Source of the DNA: Pseudomonas kitaguniensis
GTDB taxonomy: Bacteria > Pseudomonadota > Gammaproteobacteria > Pseudomonadales > Pseudomonadaceae
Assembly: GCF_009296165.1 (NCBI RefSeq)
Contig: NZ_VUAZ01000073.1
Span: forward strand, 1 to 49,024
Length of the DNA: 49,024 nt
Direction: 5' to 3'
The position numbers and the translations under genes were made by a program. The notes below the pieces were generated by a model, which did no database searches, was not told the DNA's origin, and saw nothing but the letters and a program-made list of their open reading frames with translations. Shown one piece after another: positions 8,894-17,128 of this stretch (positions are counted from its first letter, which is position 1; the number at the start of each line of letters is the position of its first letter).

Positions 8894-10960
8894 TTACGCG
8901 TCCGGTATGGCCTGGAACGGGGCTTCTTTATCCGTGCGTTCTTTGTTGCCCCAGGCGGCAATGCCAACCTTGAGCGCATAGAACAGGATGCTGAACACCA
9001 CGAACAGGAACAGCGCCGTAAGCGTTGCGTTGGTGTAGGCGTTCCAGATCACGTGCTGCATCTGGTCGATGTTCTTCGCCGGGGCGAGGATCTGGCCGTT
9101 GGCCAGCGCATCACTGTACTTTTTGGCCAGCGACAGAAAGCCGATCGCCGGGTTGGCGTCGAACAGCTTGATGAAGCCTGCGGTGGTGGTGCAAATCAGC
9201 AGCCACACAGCGGGCAACATGGTCACCCAAATGTAGCGCTGGCGTTTCATTTTGATCAGCACAACGGTGGCGAGCATCAGCGCGATACCGGCCAGCATCT
9301 GGTTAGAGATACCGAACAGCGGCCACAAGGTGTTGATGCCACCCAATGGGTCGATCACGCCTTGGTACAGCAAGTAACCCCACATCGCCACACAGCCCGC
9401 CGTGGCAATCAGGTTGGCGGTCCACGACTCGGTACGCTTGAGCGACGGCACGAACGAACCGAGCAGGTCTTGCAGCATGAAACGACCGGCTCGGGTGCCG
9501 GCGTCAACCGCGGTCAAGATGAACAGTGCTTCAAACAAAATCGCAAAGTGGTACCAGAATGCCATGGTGTTTTCACCCGGCAACACACTGTGCAGAATTT
9601 GCGCGATACCCACCGCCAGCGTCGGCGCACCCCCGGCACGCGCCAGGATGGTGGTTTCACCAATGTCATGCGCGACGGCTTGCAGCGCTTCCGGTGTGAT
9701 CGCAAAGCCCCAACTGCTGACCGTTTGCGCAACCGTTACCACGTCTGCGCCCACTACGGCAGCGGGGCTGTTCATGGCGAAGTAAACGCCTGGCTCGATC
9801 ACCGAGGCGGCAACCATGGCCATGATCGCGACGAACGATTCCATCAGCATCGCGCCGTAACCGATGTAGCGCGAGTTGACTTCGTTATCCAGCAGCTTGG
9901 GCGTGGTGCCCGAAGAGATCAGCGCGTGGAAACCCGAGACCGCGCCACAGGCAATGGTAATGAACAGGAACGGGAACAGGCCGCCCTTCCACACCGGGCC
10001 GGTGCCGTCGGTGAACTGCGTCAGCGCCGGCATTTTCAGCTCGGGCATGGTGACCAGAATGCCAATCGCGAGCGCAACGATGGTGCCGATTTTGAGGAAG
10101 GTAGACAGGTAGTCACGCGGCGCCAGGATCAGCCAAATCGGCAGTACCGCTGCGACGAAACCGTAGCCGATCAGCATCCAGGTGATCTGAATGCCGGTAA
10201 ACGAGAAGGCCTTGGCCCACACCGGGTCAGCCGCGATTTGCCCGCCCAGCCAGATCGAGCCGAGCAGCAACAGCACGCCGATAATCGAGATTTCGCCAAT
10301 GCGGCCGGGGCGGATGTAGCGCATGTACACGCCCATGAACATCGCGATCGGGATGGTCGCCATCACCGTAAAGATGCCCCACGGGCTCTCGGCCAAGGCC
10401 TTGACCACGATCAGCGCCAGCACCGCGAGGATGATGATCATGATCAGGAAGCAGCCAAACAGCGCAATAGTGCCGGGAATGCGGCCCATCTCTTCGCGAA
10501 CCATGTCGCCCAGCGAACGGCCGTTGCGCCGCGTGGACATGAACAAGACCATGAAGTCTTGCACCGCGCCTGCCAGCACCACCCCGGCAATCAGCCACAG
10601 CGTGCCGGGCAGGTAGCCCATTTGCGCCGCCAGCACCGGGCCGACCAACGGGCCTGCACCGGCAATCGCCGCAAAGTGGTGACCGAAAAGAATGTGTTTG
10701 TTGGTCGGCACATAGTCCAGACCATCGTTGTTGACCACTGCGGGGGTGGCCCGTAGCGGGTTCAGTTGCATCACGTGGGTCGCGATGAACAAACTGTAGT
10801 AACGGTATGCAACCAGGTAGATGGCCACGGCAGCGACCACGATCCACAAGGCGTTGATCGCCTCGCCGCGGCGCAAGGCCACTACGCCAAGGGCGCCTGC
10901 TCCTACGATTGCCAGCAGCAGCCAGGGTAAGTGGCGTAGCAGGCTATTATTATTTTTCAT
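8894..10960 (-). CDS. cstA: CstA/BtsT family carbon-starvation (pyruvate) transporter
   Basis: This inner-membrane transporter of 688 residues belongs to the CstA family, whose E. coli members CstA and BtsT import pyruvate with protons. Many hydrophobic helices span the whole length, with the family blocks FGHHFAAIAGAGPLVGPVLA, QDFMVLFMSTRRNGRSLG, SGFHALISSGTTPK and a GISNQMLAGIAL segment near the C-terminus. The MKNNNSLLRHL start matches the usual N-terminus. It heads the operon with yjiX and yjiA. The substrate in this organism (pyruvate or peptides) is inferred from family members. The 172-bp region upstream, shared with the divergent pilZ gene, shows no operator that I recognise. Confidence 0.94.
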   Translation of the reverse strand: MKNNNSLLRHLPWLLLAIVGAGALGVVALRRGEAINALWIVVAAVAIYLVAYRYYSLFIATHVMQLNPLRATPAVVNNDGLDYVPTNKHILFGHHFAAIAGAGPLVGPVLAAQMGYLPGTLWLIAGVVLAGAVQDFMVLFMSTRRNGRSLGDMVREEMGRIPGTIALFGCFLIMIIILAVLALIVVKALAESPWGIFTVMATIPIAMFMGVYMRYIRPGRIGEISIIGVLLLLGSIWLGGQIAADPVWAKAFSFTGIQITWMLIGYGFVAAVLPIWLILAPRDYLSTFLKIGTIVALAIGILVTMPELKMPALTQFTDGTGPVWKGGLFPFLFITIACGAVSGFHALISSGTTPKLLDNEVNSRYIGYGAMLMESFVAIMAMVAASVIEPGVYFAMNSPAAVVGADVVTVAQTVSSWGFAITPEALQAVAHDIGETTILARAGGAPTLAVGIAQILHSVLPGENTMAFWYHFAILFEALFILTAVDAGTRAGRFMLQDLLGSFVPSLKRTESWTANLIATAGCVAMWGYLLYQGVIDPLGGINTLWPLFGISNQMLAGIALMLATVVLIKMKRQRYIWVTMLPAVWLLICTTTAGFIKLFDANPAIGFLSLAKKYSDALANGQILAPAKNIDQMQHVIWNAYTNATLTALFLFVVFSILFYALKVGIAAWGNKERTDKEAPFQAIPDA

Positions 10961-11132
10961 TTTTATATTCCAGCCAGGGTGGACAGAAGGACAGCCATCC
11001 CGAGTTTAGCGCTACTTGCTTTAAAGACCAGCCCCCTACATTGGTCTAGAGCCTTCAAGGGGCCAAAAAGCAGAAAACCCGACTCAATAATGGCGCAGGG
11101 CTACAATTGCCTCATTCACCGAGGGTTTCACC

Positions 11133-11501
11133 ATGAACGAGCAACCGTCTGATCGTCGCCGCTTTCGCCGGATCGCCTTTGACGCCAAAACCGAACTTCG
11201 CCAAAACAGCCAGAAATGGTCGGTGCAGTTAGTCGATTTGTCGCTGAAAGGTTTGTTGGTGCAACGGCCGCAGGCTTGGCTGGGCAGCGCCGACGCCGCT
11301 TTCGATGTGGATATTCACCTTGACGCTGAAACCGACGTGCAGATGCAGGTGCGCCTGACTCACAATGATCACGGGCAGTTGGGTTTTGTGTGCGAGCACA
11401 TTGACCTGGACTCGATCAGCCACTTGCGCAGGCTGATCGAGTTGAACCTGGGTGATGAGGATGAGCTGCACCGGGAGCTGGCGGCGTTGTTGGAAATCTA
11501 A
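11133..11501 (+). CDS. mapZ: PilZ-domain c-di-GMP receptor, MapZ-like
   Basis: A 122-residue single-domain PilZ protein. The c-di-GMP binding motifs are both intact: the arginine cluster RRRFRR at residues 8-13 and DLSLKG (D35, S37, G40). In P. aeruginosa the protein at this position (PA4608, MapZ) binds the chemotaxis methyltransferase CheR1 when loaded with c-di-GMP and so alters flagellar switching. The length and the position beside radA and the cst operon agree with that assignment. The start has a GAGGG ribosome-binding site. A TACAAT hexamer 26 bases upstream of the ATG is a plausible -10. A REPIN follows the stop codon. The CheR partner is inferred from orthology. Confidence 0.88.
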   Translation: MNEQPSDRRRFRRIAFDAKTELRQNSQKWSVQLVDLSLKGLLVQRPQAWLGSADAAFDVDIHLDAETDVQMQVRLTHNDHGQLGFVCEHIDLDSISHLRRLIELNLGDEDELHRELAALLEI

Positions 11502-11518
11502 CGGCAACACCTGTCAAA

Positions 11519-11606
11519 TGTGCGAGGGGGCCTGCGCCCGATAGCAGTGTGTCAGGCACTTATGTGTCGCTGACAGGCCGCTATCGGGAGCAAGCCCCCT
11601 CCCACA
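11519..11606. repeat. REPIN with a degenerate left arm
   Basis: The right arm (ending at 11606) is a standard REP core; the left arm (TGTGCGAGGGGGCCTGCGCCCG) has drifted. Inner flanks CTGTCA-like and the GATAG/CTATC ends pair. It lies between pilZ and radA, whose 3' ends face each other. Confidence 0.85.
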
Positions 11607-11633
11607 GGTTAGCTAGTTAGTCTGTTTGGCGGG

Positions 11634-13001
11634 TTATTCGAACAATGCATCCAGGGCTTGTTCCAGGCGCGTGACGCCGATCACCTGCAGCCCCGGCGGC
11701 ATTTCCTTCGGCGCATTGCCTTTGGGCACGATCGCGCGCTTGAAGCCGTGCTTGGCGGCTTCCTTCAGGCGCTCCTGGCCGCTGGGCACCGGGCGCACTT
11801 CGCCCGACAGGCCCACTTCACCAAACACCAGCAGGTCATGCGGCAGTGGTTTGTTGCGCAGGCTGGACATCACCGCCGCCATCAAGGCCAGGTCGGACGC
11901 GGTTTCCAAGACCTTGACCCCGCCGACCACGTTGAGGAACACGTCCTGGTCGTGGGTCGGGATGCCGCCGTGACGGTGCAACACCGCGAGCAGCATCGCC
12001 AGGCGGTTTTGATCCAGGCCAAGCGTGACCCGGCGCGGGTTGGCCAAGTGGCTGTCATCGACCAGCGCCTGCACTTCCACCAGCATCGGGCGGGTGCCTT
12101 CCCACGTCGCCATCACCACACTGCCAGGGACTTCTTCCTGCGCACGCGTGAGAAAAATCGCCGACGGGTTAGAGACTTCTTTCAGGCCGCGGTCGGTCAT
12201 GGCAAACACGCCCAATTCGTTCACGGCGCCAAAGCGGTTTTTCACCGCGCGCAGCAGGCGTAACCGACCATCGGACTCGCCTTCAAAATACAACACGGTG
12301 TCGACCATATGCTCAAGCACCCGTGGCCCGGCCAGCGCGCCTTCTTTGGTGACGTGGCCGACCAAAAAGATCGCCGTGCCGCTCTGCTTGGCATACCGCA
12401 CCAGCAGCGCCGCGCTTTCGCGCACCTGAGACACGCCGCCCGGTGCCGATTGCAGTTGCTCGGTGAAAATCGTCTGGATCGAGTCGATCACCATCACCTT
12501 GGGCTTTTCGATGCGGGCCGTGGCGATGATGCTTTCGATGCAGGTTTCGGTCATCACCCGCAGTTGGTCCTGAGGTAAACCCAGACGACGCGCACGCATG
12601 GCCACTTGCTGCTGGGATTCTTCGCCGGTGACGTACAGCGCCGGCATGCGGCTGGCGATGCTGCACAGGGTTTGCAGAAGAATGGTCGATTTACCAATGC
12701 CGGGGTCGCCGCCGATCAGCACCACTGAGCCGTCCACCAGGCCGCCGCCGAGTACGCGGTCGAGTTCCCCGGAAGCCGTAGAGAAACGCGGAATCTCTTC
12801 GACGCTGACTTCGGCCAGGGTCTTGATCTGCGCCTGTTGCCCGGTCCAGCCGGCGCGGCCGGTGGGGGCTGCAGCGCCGCCGCTTTCGATCATGGTTTCA
12901 GTCAGGGTGTTCCACGCGCCGCACTCGGTGCACTGGCCAGCCCACTTGGGAAAGGTCGCGCCGCACTCGGTGCAGCCGTACATGCGCTTGGCCTTTGCCA
13001 T
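11634..13001 (-). CDS. radA: DNA repair protein RadA
   Basis: RadA (Sms) is a RecA-like, DnaB-type ATPase that processes recombination intermediates and drives branch migration. The 455-residue protein has the N-terminal C4 zinc finger (CTEC at residues 10-13 and CTEC at 24-27), Walker A GGDPGIGKST, the RadA-specific KNRFGAVNELGVF motif, and a C-terminal Lon-protease-like domain (DLALMAAVMSSLRNKPLP, FGEVGLSGEVRPV). The length is standard. The ATG at 12999-13001 follows TTGGAGG at good spacing. As read, the upstream ankB frame runs 104 bases into this gene; see the ankB entry for why that is probably an artefact. Confidence 0.97.
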   Translation of the reverse strand: MAKAKRMYGCTECGATFPKWAGQCTECGAWNTLTETMIESGGAAAPTGRAGWTGQQAQIKTLAEVSVEEIPRFSTASGELDRVLGGGLVDGSVVLIGGDPGIGKSTILLQTLCSIASRMPALYVTGEESQQQVAMRARRLGLPQDQLRVMTETCIESIIATARIEKPKVMVIDSIQTIFTEQLQSAPGGVSQVRESAALLVRYAKQSGTAIFLVGHVTKEGALAGPRVLEHMVDTVLYFEGESDGRLRLLRAVKNRFGAVNELGVFAMTDRGLKEVSNPSAIFLTRAQEEVPGSVVMATWEGTRPMLVEVQALVDDSHLANPRRVTLGLDQNRLAMLLAVLHRHGGIPTHDQDVFLNVVGGVKVLETASDLALMAAVMSSLRNKPLPHDLLVFGEVGLSGEVRPVPSGQERLKEAAKHGFKRAIVPKGNAPKEMPPGLQVIGVTRLEQALDALFE

Positions 13002-13575
13002 TCAAGAACCTCCAACCGAAAAACCGCGATAATAGCTCAGCGCGCGCCGGGGTCCGGATTTCACCACTGGCCAATCGTGAAGCACTGTTGCCGATAGGGT
13101 CTTCAGCGTTGAGGTCGGCGCCTTTGGCCTTTAGCTCATCGAGCAATTCGACGCGCTTGAACAGCCCGGCGTACATCGCTGCGGTCTGCCCGGCGCCGTT
13201 GCGTTGGTCGGGGTTGCAGTCGGTCGACAGCAGGCGTTGAGCGATTTTCAGCTCGCCTTTGAAAATAGCGCCCATCAGCGCGGTATTGCCGCGTTTGTCC
13301 TGCACGCAGGCATCGGCACCGGCGTTGAGCAGGCGCTCCACGAACGAGCCTTGGCCATGATAGGCGGCAAGAATCAGCGCGGTATAACCCTTATCATCCT
13401 GGGTGTTGAGGCTGTAGCCAGAGTCGATAAAGGTGTTGAGCATGTCGACATCGCCACGGCGCGCGGCATCGAAATAGTAGTCCTGTAACTGCGCTTTGAG
13501 CACCGCCGGGTCGGGGGACTCGGCATGGGCGACAAAAGCGAGCATTGCCAGCAGTAAACCAATTGAAATACGCAT
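12898..13575 (-). CDS. ankB: Ankyrin-repeat periplasmic protein AnkB
   Basis: AnkB of P. aeruginosa is needed for full activity of the periplasmic catalase KatB, and this gene lies directly downstream of katB. The product starts with a signal peptide (residues 1-18, cleavage after VAHA) and has about four ankyrin repeats (DKGYTALILAAYHGQ, RGNTALMGAIFKGE, GAGQTAAMYAGLF and a last partial one). As read it has 225 residues and overlaps radA by 104 bases. The last 45 residues are a basic tail made by reading radA out of frame. A one-base insertion in the CCCC run, or loss of one GC unit near 13045, would bring in the TGA at 13037-13039 and give about 179 residues, ending 35 bases before radA. I suspect an indel at that site. 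Confidence 0.85.
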   Translation of the reverse strand: MRISIGLLLAMLAFVAHAESPDPAVLKAQLQDYYFDAARRGDVDMLNTFIDSGYSLNTQDDKGYTALILAAYHGQGSFVERLLNAGADACVQDKRGNTALMGAIFKGELKIAQRLLSTDCNPDQRNGAGQTAAMYAGLFKRVELLDELKAKGADLNAEDPIGNSASRLASGEIRTPARAELLSRFFGWRFLNGKGQAHVRLHRVRRDLSQVGWPVHRVRRVEHPD

Positions 13576-13632
13576 GGGCTTTTCTCCTCAAGAGGTCGAC
13601 GCCCGAAAGCAGGGCGTCGACTGTCACCAACG

Positions 13633-15177
13633 TCAGTCAGTCAGCTTGTCCGCCAACGCCTTCACGCGGGCCAGGTCACCCTTGGCGACCTTGGTCACGC
13701 CGGTGCCGTATTCCGGGTCGGCCTTGTAGAGGAACGACAGAATGATGTGCTTGCTCTCGTCATCGGTGGTGGTCAGCGAGCCGCCGAAGTTTTCGATCAA
13801 GTCTTCACGCTCTTTCTTGTTGTAGGAGCGGTACAGGTCACCGGCCTGCTTGAAGTTCTGCTCGCGCTGGATCTTCGCTTGCTGGGTGCTGCCCGACAGC
13901 GCCAGTTGGCTGTAACGCGCGTCTTTTGGCTCTTCGCGAGGCTCCAGGCGGCTTGGCTGGTAGTTCACGCCGCTGGTGGTTTTGCCGCTGTTCAGCGTGC
14001 CGTCCTGGTTACCATTGTTAACGGTGACGCGTGGGGCGTTGATCGGCAGTTGCAGGGCATTCGCGCCCAGGCGATACATTTGGGTGTCGGCGTAGGAGAA
14101 CACGCGGCCTTGCAGCAGGCGATCCTCAGACGGCTCGATGCCCGGCACCAGGTTGGCCGGGGCCATGGCGACTTGCTCGGTTTCCTGGAAGACGTTGCCC
14201 GGGTTGCGGTTCAGCACCATTTGCCCGACTTTGCGCTCAGGCACATTTGGCCAGATCTTGGTGGCGTCCAGCGGGTCGAAATCAAACTTGGCCAGGTCTT
14301 CAGGCTTGAGCACCTGCACGTACAGGTCCCACTTGGGGAAGTCGCCCTTGTTGATATGCGTGACCAAGTCATTGGTCATATGGCTGTAATCACGGCCCTG
14401 CACTTCGGTGACTTGCTTGGGATCAAGGTTCTTGATGCCTTGCAGGCTCTTCCAGTGAAACTTGACGTAGTGCACTTCGCCTTTGGCGTTGATCAGCTTG
14501 TAGGCGTGCACGCCGTTGCCGTCCATCTCGCGGTAGCTGGCCGGGGTGCCCGAGTCGGAATACAGCTCGGTGAGTGTGCGGGTGGACTCTGGTACATGCG
14601 AGAAGAAGTCAAAGCGGCGCGAGTCGTCGTCGAGGTTGGTGCGCGGGTCCGGCTTGAAGGCGTGAACCATGTCCGGGAATTTAATTGCATCGCGAATAAA
14701 GAACGTCGGGAAGTTGTTGCCGACCAGGTCCCAGTTACCGTCGGCGGTATAGAACTTGGTGGCGAAGCCGCGCGGGTCGCGCAGGGTTTCCGGCGAATGG
14801 TTGCCGTGCACCACAGCAGAGAAACGCACGAATACCGGCGTGGCTTCACCGGCGGCGAATACCTTGGCCTTGGTCAGGTCGCTGAGGTTGTCGGTCACGG
14901 TGAATGTACCGTGGGCGCCGGTACCTCGGGCGTGCACCACACGCTCGGGGATGCGTTCACGGTCAAAGCGTTGCAACTTCTGAATCAACTGCACGTCTTG
15001 CAACAGCACCGGGCCAGTGGCTCCGGCGGTTTGCGAGTTCTGGTTATCGCCAACGGCGGCGCCGTTATCGCGGGTCAGGTTTGCGGCGTGTACGGAGAGA
15101 GAAAGCAGGCTTACGCTCACCAGTGCCAGCGCATATCGCGCTGAAACCGGCCCGCGGCTCATTGGACTCTTCATCAT
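13633..15177 (-). CDS. katB: Periplasmic monofunctional haem catalase KatB
   Basis: This catalase (2 H2O2 to 2 H2O + O2) has 514 residues, with an N-terminal signal peptide (hydrophobic stretch ALALVSVSLLSLSVHA) that would send it to the periplasm. The catalytic histidine lies in ERVVHARGTGAHG, the distal asparagine in DLVGNNFPTFFIRD and the haem-ligand tyrosine in RVFSYADTQMYRLG. Size and signal peptide match the inducible KatB of P. aeruginosa. The start is one of two adjacent ATGs behind GAGGAAACC. ankB follows 57 bases downstream and is probably co-transcribed. In P. aeruginosa katB depends on OxyR; no perfect OxyR site is visible here, but an inverted repeat at 15300-15318 lies upstream. 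Confidence 0.96.
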   Translation of the reverse strand: MMKSPMSRGPVSARYALALVSVSLLSLSVHAANLTRDNGAAVGDNQNSQTAGATGPVLLQDVQLIQKLQRFDRERIPERVVHARGTGAHGTFTVTDNLSDLTKAKVFAAGEATPVFVRFSAVVHGNHSPETLRDPRGFATKFYTADGNWDLVGNNFPTFFIRDAIKFPDMVHAFKPDPRTNLDDDSRRFDFFSHVPESTRTLTELYSDSGTPASYREMDGNGVHAYKLINAKGEVHYVKFHWKSLQGIKNLDPKQVTEVQGRDYSHMTNDLVTHINKGDFPKWDLYVQVLKPEDLAKFDFDPLDATKIWPNVPERKVGQMVLNRNPGNVFQETEQVAMAPANLVPGIEPSEDRLLQGRVFSYADTQMYRLGANALQLPINAPRVTVNNGNQDGTLNSGKTTSGVNYQPSRLEPREEPKDARYSQLALSGSTQQAKIQREQNFKQAGDLYRSYNKKEREDLIENFGGSLTTTDDESKHIILSFLYKADPEYGTGVTKVAKGDLARVKALADKLTD

Positions 15178-15299
15178 GGTTTCCTCTGGTTTTTTTAGTA
15201 CACATTCAGTTGTGCTTGTCAGAGGCTAATGACCTGAACGCCAGAAGATAAATAGAAAACCTGTACCTGCTCGATAAAGAAAATAATGTGGCCCGCCAC

Positions 15300-15318
15300 C
15301 GAAATAGCGAGTATTTCG
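15300..15318. promoter_or_regulatory. Inverted repeat between katB and mscL
   Basis: CGAAATA, five bases, TATTTCG: a perfect 7-bp inverted repeat 123 bases upstream of katB and 143 bases upstream of the divergent mscL. It does not match the tetrameric OxyR pattern well, so the binding protein is unknown. Confidence 0.4.
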
Positions 15319-15461
15319 CGCGCGATTACTGGCACTTTGCAAACTATTTACGATTTGATGTGTCGATAAAAATCAACGGTGTAAACGGTTGTGTCGGGCA
15401 AGCCCTCTGCGACTGACTTACACTGCCATTCACTCTACTCATCTGTAACAAGGAATAACCT

Positions 15462-15878
15462 ATGGGCGTGATCAGTGAATTCAAGGCCTTCGCGGTCAAA
15501 GGTAATGTGGTCGATATGGCCGTCGGTATCATCATCGGCGCGGCCTTCGGCAAAATTGTTTCCTCGTTCGTAGGCGACGTAGTGATGCCACCGCTCGGTC
15601 TGTTGATCGGCGGTGTGGACTTTGGTGATTTGGCGGTGACGCTCAAAGCCGCCCAAGGCGATGTGCCAGCAGTGGTGCTGGCCTATGGCAAGTTCATCCA
15701 GAGCGTGGTCGACTTTTTGATCGTCGCGTTCGCGATCTTCATGGGCGTGAAGGCCATCAACCGCCTGAAGCGCGAAGAGGCCGTGGCCCCCACTTTGCCG
15801 CCGACGCCGACGAAGCAAGAGGTGCTGCTGAGCGAGATCCGTGATCTGCTCAAGGCACAGAACGACAAGCCGCTTTAA
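15462..15878 (+). CDS. mscL: Large-conductance mechanosensitive channel
   Basis: MscL opens a large inner-membrane pore on hypo-osmotic shock. The 138-residue product has the amphipathic N-terminal helix ([20 protein letters not shown]), TM1 with the constriction-lining [19 protein letters not shown], a periplasmic loop, TM2 ([25 protein letters not shown]) and a charged cytoplasmic C-terminal helix ([12 protein letters not shown]). The length is usual. AAGGA lies seven bases upstream of the ATG. A strong bidirectional terminator separates it from the convergent fpr gene. Confidence 0.97.
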   Translation: MGVISEFKAFAVKGNVVDMAVGIIIGAAFGKIVSSFVGDVVMPPLGLLIGGVDFGDLAVTLKAAQGDVPAVVLAYGKFIQSVVDFLIVAFAIFMGVKAINRLKREEAVAPTLPPTPTKQEVLLSEIRDLLKAQNDKPL

Positions 15879-15894
15879 TCAGCACCGGCTTGGA

Positions 15895-15925
15895 AAAAAG
15901 GCGCCTGGTGACAGGCGCCTTTTTT
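15895..15925. terminator. Bidirectional terminator between mscL and fpr
   Basis: An 8-bp stem GGCGCCTG (15900-15907) / CAGGCGCC (15912-15919) with loop GTGA carries A-run and T-run flanks on both sides, and lies between two convergent genes. Confidence 0.95.
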
Positions 15926-15926
15926 A

Positions 15927-16703
15927 TTACCAGTAGTTTTCCACCGCCACTTGGCCAGGGCGCCGGCTGAGGCTCAATTGCATGTCGCGAAGCTTGAGCA
16001 GTTGGCGGGTGTCATCGACCATCTGCGGGTTGCCGCAAATCAGCACGCGCGAATGTTGCGGGGTCAGTTCTACGCCAGCGGCGCGCTCCAGCTCGCCGTT
16101 CTCGATCAACGTGGTAATGCGCCCGTTCAGCGCGCCCGGCTGAACCTCACGGGTGACGATGGGAATATAGATGAGCTTGTGCGCGTACTCGGCCAGGTAT
16201 TCACGCTCACTCAGCGTCGCGATCAGCGACTGGTACGCCAGCTCCCTGGATTCGCGCGCGCTATAGACCAGAATGATGCGCTCGAATTTTTCCCAGACCT
16301 CGAAGTCCTGCAGCATCGACAGGAACGGTGCCACGCCAGTGCCCGTGCCCAGCAACCACAAGTCACGCCCGTCTATAAAGCGATTCAGGGTCAGGAATCC
16401 CGTGGCCTGGCGCTCCACCATCAAGGTGTCGCCCACCTGCAGGCGGCTTAACTCACTGGTGAATTCGCCACCCGGCACCACGATAGAGAAGAAGTCGAGA
16501 TGCTCGTCAAACGGCGAAGACACAATCGAATAGGCACGCCATACCGTGCTGCCATCCGCCTTGGTCACCCCAAGGCGCACGAACTGGCCGGCGGTAAACC
16601 GAAAGCCCGGGTCGCGTGTGGTACGCAGGGTAAACAGGCTGGGGGTGAGTGACTGCACGTCGAGCAGGGTCTGGCGGGTAAATTTTTCAGCGCTGGCCGT
16701 CAT
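15927..16703 (-). CDS. fpr: Ferredoxin--NADP+ reductase (Fpr family)
   Basis: This FAD enzyme moves electrons between NADPH and ferredoxin or flavodoxin, supporting redox balance and iron-sulfur repair. The 258-residue protein has the FAD-binding RAYSIVSSP motif, the phosphate-binding block ERQATGFLTL, the NADP-binding GTGTGVAPFLSMLQD and ICGNPQMVDD motifs, and a C-terminal aromatic end (VENYW) of the bacterial Fpr subclass. It differs in several blocks from the main P. aeruginosa Fpr as I remember it and, by position after mscL, looks like the second paralogue (PA4615, FprB-like). No regulator gene is adjacent. The 425-bp upstream gap contains a perfect 16-bp palindromic site at 16854-16869. 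Confidence 0.9.
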   Translation of the reverse strand: MTASAEKFTRQTLLDVQSLTPSLFTLRTTRDPGFRFTAGQFVRLGVTKADGSTVWRAYSIVSSPFDEHLDFFSIVVPGGEFTSELSRLQVGDTLMVERQATGFLTLNRFIDGRDLWLLGTGTGVAPFLSMLQDFEVWEKFERIILVYSARESRELAYQSLIATLSEREYLAEYAHKLIYIPIVTREVQPGALNGRITTLIENGELERAAGVELTPQHSRVLICGNPQMVDDTRQLLKLRDMQLSLSRRPGQVAVENYW

Positions 16704-16853
16704 GGCGGGCTCCGTTCAACAGGTGCCCCAGTGTCCCTCAAAGTCGTGCCGGGAAACACCGCTGGTTTGTACTGGCATTGACCGTGCGTGCGCTGACAAG
16801 CGTGAAAGTGTCAGTTTTTTAAGACAGTAGCCCTCGTACTCATTGGCAAATTG

Positions 16854-16869
16854 AACTAATCATTTAGTT
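16854..16869. promoter_or_regulatory. Palindromic site upstream of fpr
   Basis: AACTAA, TCAT, TTAGTT: a perfect 6-bp inverted repeat about 150 bases upstream of fpr. It has the size of a dimeric repressor or LysR-type site, but I cannot name the regulator. Confidence 0.35.
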
Positions 16870-17046
16870 ATGCCCTACCTTCCTGCACACGATTAATGAG
16901 TGCAGCAAATCCAAACATCAGCGGCTGGACACCGTTGAACTAAGTCAGGTTCTTCCACGTTCAACTTGGTTTTTTTAAAAAACCGATTGCTGCCGACGCT
17001 CAAGAAACTTCAACACGGATGAGCGCAGACATTTTTCCCACGAAGA

Positions 17047-17064
17047 TGTAGTACATGCCCTACA
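17047..17064. promoter_or_regulatory. Lux-box-like dyad upstream of the LuxR solo
   Basis: TGTAGTACATGCCCTACA is an 18-bp dyad with perfect 5-bp arms, 65 bases before the LuxR start codon. Its size and TGTAG...CTACA arms recall lux boxes, but it is not a match to a consensus I know for pseudomonads. Confidence 0.35.
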
Positions 17065-17128
17065 CTCATTTCCGTGAACCGTAGGCTCCATGAGGGGCCA
17101 ACACACCCAAATGCATGGAGGGCATCGG

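Larger units (their letters stand above)
16704..17128. other. AT-rich intergenic region between fpr and the LuxR solo
   Basis: This 425-bp gap holds no gene I can support. It is clearly richer in A and T than its surroundings. It contains AACTAATCATTTAGTT (16854-16869), two copies of TTGAACTAA (16851 and 16935), the inverted repeat GTTGAAC/GTTCAAC (16934-16940/16959-16965), a T7A6 tract at 16970-16982 and a lux-box-like dyad at 17047-17064. Confidence 0.6.

Noticed and set aside
8564..10756. A 730-codon open frame opposite cstA
   Set aside because: It starts inside a REPIN and is rich in His, Arg and Gln, the usual look of antisense to a membrane protein.
13747..15144. A long open frame opposite katB
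   Set aside because: All catalase motifs are on the minus strand; this frame shows none of its own.
15241..15290. An OxyR site upstream of katB
   Set aside because: ATAG and similar tetramers occur (for example near 15251), but not at the four 10-11 bp spaced positions needed for an OxyR tetramer.
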